From positions 1 through 64,000 of the forward strand of contig CACXMM010000008.1 in the NCBI GenBank assembly GCA_902768785.1: 64,000 nucleotides of DNA, given 5' to 3'. The stretch's first letter is position 1. Each line of letters starts with the position of its first letter. Below are positions 44,928 through 55,523 of this stretch, piece after piece. The stretch is from an uncultured Prevotellaceae bacterium (GTDB lineage Bacteria; Bacteroidota; Bacteroidia; Bacteroidales; Bacteroidaceae). The notes below the pieces were generated by a model that did not search any database, was not told where the DNA came from, and worked only from the letters and a program-made list of their open reading frames with translations. The position numbers and the translations under genes were made by a program.

Positions 44928-45898
44928 GAACAGCAAACGAAATCCTACAAGCCATTAACCAGTATCTCGACACGATGCCTTATGACCGGCAGCCGTTGAG
45001 TCTTTACGAGCCTATCCAATATGTCCTGTCGTTAGGCGGCAAGCGTATCCGTCCTACGCTGATGATGCTGGCGTATAACCTCTATCAGGAAGATCCTGAG
45101 AAAATTCTTCCGCAGGCCTGCGCCTTGGAAACCTATCATAACTTTACTTTATTGCACGATGATCTGATGGATCATGCTGACATGCGACGCGGTCATCCCA
45201 CCGTTCAAGTAAAATGGGATGCCAATACGGCCATTCTCTCAGGTGATACGATGTTACTCATGGCATTCAAACAGATGATGCAATGCCCCCAGGAGCATCT
45301 ACATGCCGTACTGGATGTGTTTACAGAAACCACCTTGGAAATTGATGAAGGACAGCAGTATGATATCTCTTTCGAGACACGAGATGATGTGCGTGAAGAG
45401 GAGTATATCGAGATGATCCGTCTGAAGACCAGTGTATTGTTGGCTTGTGCTTTGAAGATCGGGGCCATCCTCGGTGGTGCCTCTGCTTCCGATGCAGAAA
45501 ACCTGTATAAGTTCGGAGAACAGATCGGTCTAGCCTTCCAGCTGCAGGATGATTTCTTGGATGTGTATGGCGATCCGAAGGTGTTCGGCAAGGCCATCGG
45601 TGGCGATATACTCTGTAACAAGAAGACCTTCATGCTCATCAATGCATTCAACAAAGCTGATGAGACACAGCGAAAGGAACTGGAGAAATGGGTGAATGCC
45701 GTAAATCCTGATCCGCAACAGAAGATAGCAGCAGTTACTACATTATATAATTCTATAGGTGTGAACCGTTTGGCAGAAGAACGTATCCGCTATTATTTTG
45801 ACGAGAGTCGTAAGTACCTTGCTGCCGTACAGGTGCTAGAGGAGTGCAAGCAAGAACTGAGAGCTTATACGGATAAGATGATGAGGAGAAACAAATGA
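44924..45898 (+). CDS. Polyprenyl diphosphate synthase
   Basis: A 324-residue trans-prenyltransferase that elongates isoprenoid diphosphates with IPP. The first Asp-rich motif is HDDLMDHADMRRG (Asp79, Asp80, Asp83), the second LQDDFLDVYGD; GGKRIRPTL is the IPP-binding region. Chain length cannot be settled; the product may feed menaquinone or undecaprenyl synthesis. The ATG overlaps the tonB-like stop (ATGA), and it hands on to tatD in the same way. Confidence 0.93.
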   Translation: MRTANEILQAINQYLDTMPYDRQPLSLYEPIQYVLSLGGKRIRPTLMMLAYNLYQEDPEKILPQACALETYHNFTLLHDDLMDHADMRRGHPTVQVKWDANTAILSGDTMLLMAFKQMMQCPQEHLHAVLDVFTETTLEIDEGQQYDISFETRDDVREEEYIEMIRLKTSVLLACALKIGAILGGASASDAENLYKFGEQIGLAFQLQDDFLDVYGDPKVFGKAIGGDILCNKKTFMLINAFNKADETQRKELEKWVNAVNPDPQQKIAAVTTLYNSIGVNRLAEERIRYYFDESRKYLAAVQVLEECKQELRAYTDKMMRRNK

Positions 45899-46725
45899 TT
45901 GATACGCACGCCCATTTGGATGGGGAAGAATTTGCTGAGGACCGCGCCGAGGTGATGGCGCGGGCAAAAGAAGCGGGAGTGAACAAGGTGCTGATTCCCG
46001 CCATCGACTATTCTTCTTCCGTAGCCGTGATTCAGCTTTGTGCTCAGTACCCTGATTTCGCTTTCCCAATGGTTGGACTGCATCCAGAGGAGGTGAAGGA
46101 TGATTGGAGAGAAGAGCTGGAGAGAATCAGGAGTATTATTTCTCACTCCTCACTCCACACTCCTCACTCCTCAATTATAGCCATCGGTGAAGTGGGTCTC
46201 GACTTCTATTGGAGTCGCGAGTACGAGAAGGAGCAGCTGGCGGCGTTCGACGAACAGGTGCAGTGGAGTATCGAGACGGGTTTGCCCCTGATGATCCATT
46301 GTCGTAAAGGACAGAACGAGATGGTGCACCTATTGAAGCAATATGAGCGGGAACTACCGGGTGGCGTGTTCCATTGCTTCACGGGTAATGAGCGTGAGGC
46401 TGCTGATTTCCTGCAGTTCGATCGTTTTGTCTTGGGCATTGGTGGCGTACTCACGTTTAAGAAGTCGCACCTGCCTGAAGTGCTGCCCGCTTCCGTTCCC
46501 TTGGAGCGCATCGTACTGGAAACCGACAGTCCGTATATGGCTCCTGTTCCGATGCGTGGTAAGCGTAACGAGAGCGCCTTTGTCCGCTTTGTCTTGCAAA
46601 AGCTCGCTGAGTGCTATGGTGTGAGCGAAGAGCAAGTTACTGAGGTAACCGACCAGAATGTGTATCGAGTCTTCAAAATAGGCATATCCTCATGTTCCGC
46701 CGAATTTGTTATTCGGCGGAAGTGA
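45895..46725 (+). CDS. tatD: TatD family metal-dependent hydrolase
   Basis: A 276-residue TIM-barrel hydrolase of the TatD/YcfH group, proposed to be a 3'-5' exonuclease or D-aminoacyl-tRNA deacylase. Metal ligands are seen in DTHAHLD, GEVGLDFYW, MIHCRKG, FHCFTG and ETDSPY. Residues about 83-93 (SHSSLHTPHSS) are an extra low-complexity insert encoded by CTCACTCC-type repeats just before AIGEVGLD. The last ten codons contain a GC-rich hairpin. Translationally coupled to the prenyl synthase. Confidence 0.93.
   Translation: MIDTHAHLDGEEFAEDRAEVMARAKEAGVNKVLIPAIDYSSSVAVIQLCAQYPDFAFPMVGLHPEEVKDDWREELERIRSIISHSSLHTPHSSIIAIGEVGLDFYWSREYEKEQLAAFDEQVQWSIETGLPLMIHCRKGQNEMVHLLKQYERELPGGVFHCFTGNEREAADFLQFDRFVLGIGGVLTFKKSHLPEVLPASVPLERIVLETDSPYMAPVPMRGKRNESAFVRFVLQKLAECYGVSEEQVTEVTDQNVYRVFKIGISSCSAEFVIRRK
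46141..46172 (+). repeat. CTCACTCC repeats inside tatD
   Basis: About four degenerate CTCACTCC/CTCCACACTCC units in the coding sequence, in frame, giving a Ser/His/Pro/Leu loop that typical TatD proteins do not have. Confidence 0.65.
46695..46721 (+). other. GC-rich hairpin at the 3' end of tatD
   Basis: TTCCGCCGAAT (46695-46705) pairs perfectly with ATTCGGCGGAA (46711-46721) over a TTGTT loop, ending two bases before the stop codon. No T-run follows, so it is more likely a 3' stabilising structure than a classical terminator. Confidence 0.55.
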
Positions 46726-46798
46726 GACAAAAAGAATGGGTGATTCAATTGACAATTGATAATTGACATTTGTTCATTGAATTCAATCAACAATCCCC

Positions 46799-46912
46799 TT
46801 AATTGTACCAAACTGATGAATCGACCTCAGAATAGAGTTCATCGGTGTCGCTGTTATACACATTGTCGAGTTCATAGTCTTCCTGGCTGTGCATTTGTTT
46901 TGTAGTATTCAT
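46799..46912 (-). CDS. Small acidic protein, 37 residues, unknown
   Basis: A short gene, MNTTKQMHSQEDYELDNVYN at its start, acidic and Tyr-rich, ending DSSVWYN; no signal peptide or membrane segment. Support for expression: AAGGAGG ends seven bases upstream of the ATG, an unusually strong ribosome site for this organism, and a TATATTTG -7 box lies 76 bp upstream. The in-frame start at 46990 is excluded because it coincides with the -7 box. It stands alone, convergent with tatD and divergent from the beta-galactosidase. No family recognised; a precursor peptide or a small regulator are both possible. Confidence 0.55.
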   Translation of the reverse strand: MNTTKQMHSQEDYELDNVYNSDTDELYSEVDSSVWYN

Positions 46913-46987
46913 AGTAGTTCCTCCTTGGGGCTGAGGCTCCGTTGCCCCTTTTGATGGTGATTGCAGGGAGCCACTGCTTTTCTGTGA

Positions 46988-46995
46988 CAAATATA
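46988..46995 (-). promoter_or_regulatory. -7 element of the small acidic protein
   Basis: TATATTTG on the minus strand; no TTTG at the -33 position. Confidence 0.5.
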
Positions 46996-47093
46996 AGAAA
47001 AAAATGAATACGTTGTTCGTTTTTCGTATATTTTAACCTTATGACCGTTGATTCTTTATTTTTTTTGTATCACCCTGTGTGCCTATTTCATAG

Positions 47094-50396
<3,303 letters not shown>

Positions 50397-50427
50397 ATGA
50401 AACTTCTATAAACAAAACTACAAGAAA

Positions 50428-52392
50428 ATGAAAAGAACGAAGAAATTCTTCTTGCTGGCATGTGCTGTCCTGACCTCTCTCTCTGCACAAGCTCAGCATC
50501 AGTTCACGGTGAATGCCAAGAAATTAGGCGCACCTATCCAGCCTACGATGTATGGTATCTTCTTCGAGGACATCAACTTCGGTGCCGATGGCGGTCTTTA
50601 TGCCGAGATGGTGGAGAACCGCTCGTTTGAGTTCCCTCAGCGACTGATGGGATGGAACACCTTCGGAAAGGTGGAGGTGGAAGATGATGACCCTGCCTTT
50701 GAGCGTAACCCCCATTATGTGACCCTGAAGGATGCCGGTCATCGTGACAAGTTCACGGGTTTGGAGAACCGCGGCTTCTTCGGCATGGGCTTGAAGAAGG
50801 GCATGAAATACAACTTCTCGGTGTATGCCCGTACCAATGGCTCATCACAGATCCGTGTGGAGCTGATCGGTAGTGACAATGAGGTCATTGACAAGCAGAG
50901 CATCGTGGTCAATGGTAAGTCATGGAAGAAATACACGGCTACCCTCACGTCTCCGAAGACGGATGCCAAGGGCTATATGCGCATCTATCTGGAGAACAAG
51001 CAAAGTGTGGATCTCGATCACGTGAGTATGTTCCCGCAGGATGCCTGGAAGGGAATGCTCCGCGCTGACTTGGTGAAGGACCTGAAGGACTTGAACCCTG
51101 GTGTGTTCCGTTTCCCCGGTGGCTGTATCGTGGAAGGTACGGACCTCGGTAGTCGTTATCAGTGGAAGAACAGTGTAGGACAGGTGGAGAACCGTCCGCT
51201 GAACGAGAACCGCTGGAACTACACATTCCCGCACCGGCTGTATCCTAACTACTACCAGACCTACGGCTTGGGCTTCTATGAGTTCTTCCTGCTCTCAGAG
51301 GAGATCGGTGCACAGGCACTGCCCGTACTGAGCTGCGGACTGGCTTGTCAGTTCCAGAACCCGGATGAGAACGAGGCACAGTGTCATGTGGCCGTTGATG
51401 ACCTACAGCCGTATATCGACGATGCCCTCGATTTGATCGAGTTCGCCAATGGCGGTACGGATACCAAGTGGGGTAAGCTGCGTGCCGACATGGGGCATCC
51501 CGCTCTCTTCAACCTCCAGCAGATCGGTGTGGGTAACGAGCAGTGGGGACCGCTCTATCCCGTACGTTTGGAGAAGTTCATCAAAGCCATCCGTGCCAAG
51601 TACCCGAAGATGAAGATTGTGGGTACCAGCGGACCGTCACCTGATGACAACGACGGGAAGCAGTTTACCTATGGTTGGGAACAGATGAAGAAGCTGAAGG
51701 CCGACCTCGTGGATGAGCACTATTATCGTGACCAGGACTGGTTCATGAACAATGTCACCCGTTATGACAACTACGACCGTAAGGGTCCGAAGGTGTTTGC
51801 TGGTGAATATGCTTGTCATGTGAAAGAGCAGCCTGCCGACTTCCCCACAGCGAAGAACGTGTTCGAGGCTGCCCTCGCTGAAGCTGCCGTCATGACGGGC
51901 TTCGAGCGTAATGCCGACATCGTGCACATGGCGACCTATGCTCCGTTGTTTGCCCATGTGGAGGGCTGGCAGTGGCGTCCCGACCTGATCTGGATGGATA
52001 ACCTCACCACCGTGCGCACACCTAACTACTATGTGCAGCAGCTCTACGGACAGAATCCCGGCACCCACGTGCTCAGTCTGCTGGAAGGTAAAAAGCCCGT
52101 CACCGGACAGGATGGTCTTTGTGCCAGTGCTGTCTATGACAAGAATACCAATGGCTATATCGTGAAGATCACCAATACGTCGGCAGAGCCGAAGGATGTT
52201 ACCATCACCTTCAAGGGTGTGAAGAGCTTAGGCAACGGTAAAGTGACAACCCTCCATGCTGACCGTATGGATGCTGCCAATACCATCGAGAAGAAGAACA
52301 ATGTAGTGCCGAAGACTGCCGATGTACAGGCAGAGGGTAATGTGCTGAACGTGACGATCCCAGCCAAGACCTTCGCTGTGTATCGCTTCTGA
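50428..52392 (+). CDS. GH51 family alpha-L-arabinofuranosidase
   Basis: A 654-residue exported arabinofuranosidase (signal peptide MKRTKKFFLLACAVLTSLSAQA). The GH51 barrel starts at MYGIFFEDINFGADGG; a carbohydrate-binding-like insert spans about residues 75-195; catalytic residues are Glu371 (GVGNEQW, acid/base) and Glu460 (FAGEYACH, nucleophile). A beta-sandwich closes the protein. It would release arabinose from arabinan or arabinoxylan and fits with the GH2 galactosidase upstream for degrading rhamnogalacturonan I side chains. A perfect terminator follows. Confidence 0.94.
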   Translation: MKRTKKFFLLACAVLTSLSAQAQHQFTVNAKKLGAPIQPTMYGIFFEDINFGADGGLYAEMVENRSFEFPQRLMGWNTFGKVEVEDDDPAFERNPHYVTLKDAGHRDKFTGLENRGFFGMGLKKGMKYNFSVYARTNGSSQIRVELIGSDNEVIDKQSIVVNGKSWKKYTATLTSPKTDAKGYMRIYLENKQSVDLDHVSMFPQDAWKGMLRADLVKDLKDLNPGVFRFPGGCIVEGTDLGSRYQWKNSVGQVENRPLNENRWNYTFPHRLYPNYYQTYGLGFYEFFLLSEEIGAQALPVLSCGLACQFQNPDENEAQCHVAVDDLQPYIDDALDLIEFANGGTDTKWGKLRADMGHPALFNLQQIGVGNEQWGPLYPVRLEKFIKAIRAKYPKMKIVGTSGPSPDDNDGKQFTYGWEQMKKLKADLVDEHYYRDQDWFMNNVTRYDNYDRKGPKVFAGEYACHVKEQPADFPTAKNVFEAALAEAAVMTGFERNADIVHMATYAPLFAHVEGWQWRPDLIWMDNLTTVRTPNYYVQQLYGQNPGTHVLSLLEGKKPVTGQDGLCASAVYDKNTNGYIVKITNTSAEPKDVTITFKGVKSLGNGKVTTLHADRMDAANTIEKKNNVVPKTADVQAEGNVLNVTIPAKTFAVYRF

Positions 52393-52424
52393 TGGTGACA
52401 CTCATATCATACGAAGACACGAAG

Positions 52425-52459
52425 AAACAAGGAGCTGCGCACAGCGCAGCTCCTTGTTT
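52425..52459 (+). terminator. Terminator after the GH2-GH51 operon
   Basis: A perfect 15-bp stem (AAACAAGGAGCTGCG at 52425-52439 with 52445-52459), loop CACAG; T content after the stem is modest. Confidence 0.8.
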
Positions 52460-52519
52460 ACTACAGGGATAAGTCAGTGCAGATGCTTTGAACAAGTTGA
52501 GCGAAATTTAGTACACTCA

Positions 52520-52607
52520 GTGCAACACTTTTGCACAACATGTGCAGAGCCTTTGCACATTTTGTGCAATACATCTGCACACTTTGTGCAACGGCTCTGC
52601 ACTAATT
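52520..52607. repeat. Four 22-bp tandem repeats, array D
   Basis: Units start at 52520, 52542, 52564 and 52586. Each has the form GTGCA-N7-TGCAC-N5, a strict dyad with free spacers. A degenerate unit may precede at 52498. Period equals that of arrays A-C at 29.5-29.95 kb, though the sequence is unrelated. 52608-52774 shows no gene. Confidence 0.9.
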
Positions 52608-52774
52608 GAGGAACGCATCACTCTTTTCCTGCAATAACTTCTTTTACTTCTTAGCTTCAGAAAGTTGAATATAATTGATTTATTTGAAGAGAGCTGTCCG
52701 ATTCGCCTTCATGGAGGACGGGCAGTTCGCTATATGACACTTTTAAGGATAATTAATGCTTGACCATGCAAGAA

Positions 52775-52808
52775 TTTTTGTTTTCTATGTTTCATTAGAA
52801 AACAAAAA
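52775..52808 (+). other. AT-rich hairpin abutting a start codon
   Basis: TTTTTGTTTTCTA (52775-52787) pairs perfectly with TAGAAAACAAAAA (52796-52808), loop TGTTTCAT, ending three bases before the ATG at 52812. It would hide the ribosome landing site and melt easily. Confidence 0.55.
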
Positions 52809-52811
52809 AGT

Positions 52812-53324
52812 ATGATAACAAAAATGAAAACATTGAAGAATTGGAGTGGTAAAATGGGGTTGACCATCTTATTGGTGGCAGGACTATGTGGGTGTGATGA
52901 TTGGATAGATGATTGGAAAGCAAGTATCGATGTGGCCAATCTGTCAGGAACATGGCAAAAGGAATATCCGAAGGATGTGCAAACAGAGGGATTTGTAACC
53001 TGGACTTTCACAGAAGGAGGACATCCGTTTCTGAATGGGGTTCTGACGATTCATGTATCGGATGTCTTTGCTGGAGATTCAGATGTAAGGTATTACTACA
53101 ACGCTTACTCAATTGGATATCCATTGCTTGGTGGACAGTCAGAACTGTATCTGTACGAAATGGATCATGACTGGTCGGCGGAAAATCCCAACCATTTCAA
53201 GCCGACAGTGTTTTATCATATTGAAAAGTGTACGGCTAATAAGTTGGTTTTGAAACGGATAGAGATCAATGTCGATGGTCCAAACCTGATAGAGGGTGAT
53301 GTTACTTTCAATAGAGTAAAGTGA
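52812..53324 (+). CDS. Small lipoprotein of unknown function
   Basis: A 170-residue predicted lipoprotein. A basic N-terminus and the stretch MGLTILLVAGLCGC place the lipidated Cys at residue 28; starts at 52812 or 52824 are both possible. The mature part begins DDWIDDWKASIDVANLSGTW and has alternating beta-strand pattern (GTWQKEY, TWTFTEGG, LTIHVSD, YYYNAYSI), suggesting a lipocalin-like or small beta-sandwich fold. No family was recognised. It is single, between a repeat array and topB, with an AT-rich hairpin right before the start. Confidence 0.65.
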   Translation: MITKMKTLKNWSGKMGLTILLVAGLCGCDDWIDDWKASIDVANLSGTWQKEYPKDVQTEGFVTWTFTEGGHPFLNGVLTIHVSDVFAGDSDVRYYYNAYSIGYPLLGGQSELYLYEMDHDWSAENPNHFKPTVFYHIEKCTANKLVLKRIEINVDGPNLIEGDVTFNRVK

Positions 53325-53380
53325 ATTTTTGGTCGTTTCAAAAATATTTCGTACCTTCGCGCATCAATAGACTGTGAAAG

Positions 53381-55495
53381 ATGATTGTATGCATTGCCGA
53401 AAAACCCAGTGTGGCGCAGGATATAGCGCGCATTATCGGGGCTAACAGTAGAAAAGACGGATACATGGAAGGCAACGGGTATCAGGTGACCTGGACATTC
53501 GGACACCTGTGCACGCTGAAGGAGCCGCACGACTATACCCCGATGTGGAAGTCGTGGAGCTTAGGTGCACTGCCCATGATCCCCCAACGTTTCGGCATCA
53601 AACTGATAGAGGACACGGGTATCAAGAAACAGTTCGCTGTCATCGAACGACTGATGCAGGCCGCAGACGGGATCATCAACTGCGGTGATGCCGGACAGGA
53701 GGGTGAGCTGATTCAGCGATGGGTGATGCAGAAGGCACAGGCCAAATGTCCGGTGAAACGTCTGTGGATCTCATCGATGACCGATGAGGCGATCCGGGAA
53801 GGGTTCCAGCAGCTGAAGGACCAGAGTGAATACCAGTCCTTGTACCTAGCGGGCCTGTCACGGGCAATCGGTGATTGGATCCTGGGCATGAATGCCACAC
53901 GCCTCTATACCTTGAAATACGGACAGAACAAACAGGTGCTCAGTATCGGACGTGTGCAGACACCCACACTGGCACTGATCGTGAACCGACAGAAGGAGAT
54001 CGACAACTTCAAGCCGGAGCCGTATTGGGTGCTCTCCACCATCTACCGCGACACGCTCTTTACGGCCACGAAGGGGAAGTTCACCAGTAAGGAGGAGGGG
54101 GAACGGAGCTTCGAGACTATCCAGGGGAAGCCGTTCACCGTGACGAAGGTGGAGAAGAAGAACGGTAAGGAGGCACCGAAGCAGTTGTACGACCTTACCT
54201 CCTTGCAGGTAGATTGTAACCGGAAATACGGCATGAGTGCGGAGATGACGCTCAACACCATCCAGGCCCTCTATGAACGGAAACTCACCACCTATCCCCG
54301 TGTGGATACCCAATACCTTTCAGACGATATCTATCCGAAGTGTCCGCAGATCATGAACGGTCTGTATCAGGTGAAGGTCGCAGGAACGGCTCCCTATGCC
54401 GATCTGGTGCGACCACTGGGAGGGAAACCGCTGCCGAAGACGAAACGGGTGTTCGACACCTCGAAGGTGACCGATCACCATGCTATCATCCCCACAGGTG
54501 TCGTCCCGCAGAACCTGACAGACTTTGAACGACATGTATATGATCTGGTCGCACGACGGTTCATCGCGGTGTTCTATCCTGATTGTAAGTATGCTACCAC
54601 CACGGTACTGGGTGAGGTTGACGGGATTGAGTTCAAGGTGACGGGAAAGGAAATCCTGGATCCGGGATGGCGTGCTGTCTATGCGCAGGCTTCATCCCCA
54701 CAGTTGTCCGCTGACGATGAGAAGAAGGAGGATGAAGAAAACACGCTGCCTACTTTCGTGAAAGGGGAGAGCGGACCGCATGAGCCTACATTGACGGAAA
54801 AACAGACCACACCGCCACCTTATTATAATGAGGCCTCTCTGCTGCGTGCCATGGAGACGGCCGGGAAGTTCGTGGAGGATGAAGAACTGCGTGCTGCCAT
54901 GAAGGAGAACGGTATCGGACGACCGTCATCGCGGGCGGGAATCATCGAGACGCTGTTCAAACGTCATTATATCCGCAGGGAGAAGAAACGACTGGTGGCC
55001 ACGCCTACGGGCATCGAACTGATCGACATGATCAAGGAGGAGCTGCTGAAGAGCTGTGAGCTGACGGGTATCTGGGAGAAGAAACTGCGTGATATCGAGC
55101 ATCAGAAATACGATCCTGCTCAGTTCGTGAATGAACTGAAGGAGCAGATCACTGCCATTGTCAATCAGGTACTGGCAGATAACTCCAACCGCAGGGTAAC
55201 CCTGATGGAGGAGGAGAAGACGAAAGGGAAGGGGAAGGCCAAGGAGGCTGCCTCGGCCTCGGAAGAGAAGAAACCGAAGAAACGGACCACGAAGAAGAAC
55301 ACGAAGAAAAGTGATGACAAGGGGATGGGCACGGTGCTTCATGCCGATGACTCATTGATCGGAACAGTGTGCCCCCTTTGTGGCAAGGGGCATCTTATCA
55401 AGGGAAAGACCGCTTATGGGTGTAGTGAGTGGAAGAACGGCTGTACCTATCGTCTGCCCTTTGCGGATCCGTCAAAACAGGGAGAGACACAATAA
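53381..55495 (+). CDS. topB: DNA topoisomerase III
   Basis: A 704-residue type IA topoisomerase that decatenates single-stranded links. The Toprim domain has EKPSVAQDIA and GDAGQEGEL; the catalytic Tyr305 is in TTYPRVDTQYL. The C-terminal end has a Lys-rich linker and one zinc ribbon (CPLCGKG...GCSEWKNGC). Such genes occur both in chromosomes and on conjugative elements of Bacteroidales; here the flanks are ordinary chromosomal genes. A TACCTTCG at 53352-53359 is one base off the -7 consensus. Confidence 0.95.
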   Translation: MIVCIAEKPSVAQDIARIIGANSRKDGYMEGNGYQVTWTFGHLCTLKEPHDYTPMWKSWSLGALPMIPQRFGIKLIEDTGIKKQFAVIERLMQAADGIINCGDAGQEGELIQRWVMQKAQAKCPVKRLWISSMTDEAIREGFQQLKDQSEYQSLYLAGLSRAIGDWILGMNATRLYTLKYGQNKQVLSIGRVQTPTLALIVNRQKEIDNFKPEPYWVLSTIYRDTLFTATKGKFTSKEEGERSFETIQGKPFTVTKVEKKNGKEAPKQLYDLTSLQVDCNRKYGMSAEMTLNTIQALYERKLTTYPRVDTQYLSDDIYPKCPQIMNGLYQVKVAGTAPYADLVRPLGGKPLPKTKRVFDTSKVTDHHAIIPTGVVPQNLTDFERHVYDLVARRFIAVFYPDCKYATTTVLGEVDGIEFKVTGKEILDPGWRAVYAQASSPQLSADDEKKEDEENTLPTFVKGESGPHEPTLTEKQTTPPPYYNEASLLRAMETAGKFVEDEELRAAMKENGIGRPSSRAGIIETLFKRHYIRREKKRLVATPTGIELIDMIKEELLKSCELTGIWEKKLRDIEHQKYDPAQFVNELKEQITAIVNQVLADNSNRRVTLMEEEKTKGKGKAKEAASASEEKKPKKRTTKKNTKKSDDKGMGTVLHADDSLIGTVCPLCGKGHLIKGKTAYGCSEWKNGCTYRLPFADPSKQGETQ

Positions 55496-55523
55496 TTTTT
55501 CTCTTCTGGCGTTTATAGGATGT

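Noticed and set aside
46614..46811. Minus-strand frame between tatD and the small acidic gene
   Set aside because: It overlaps the tatD 3' end and simple AT repeats, and has no start context.
53381..55495. topB as a sign of an integrated conjugative element
   Set aside because: No relaxase, tra genes, integrase or attachment repeats flank it; neighbours are ordinary chromosomal genes.
55380..55523. N-terminal extension of the PorE-like protein into topB
   Set aside because: The 48 extra codons overlap the topB zinc ribbon, and the lipoprotein signal peptide starts at 55524.
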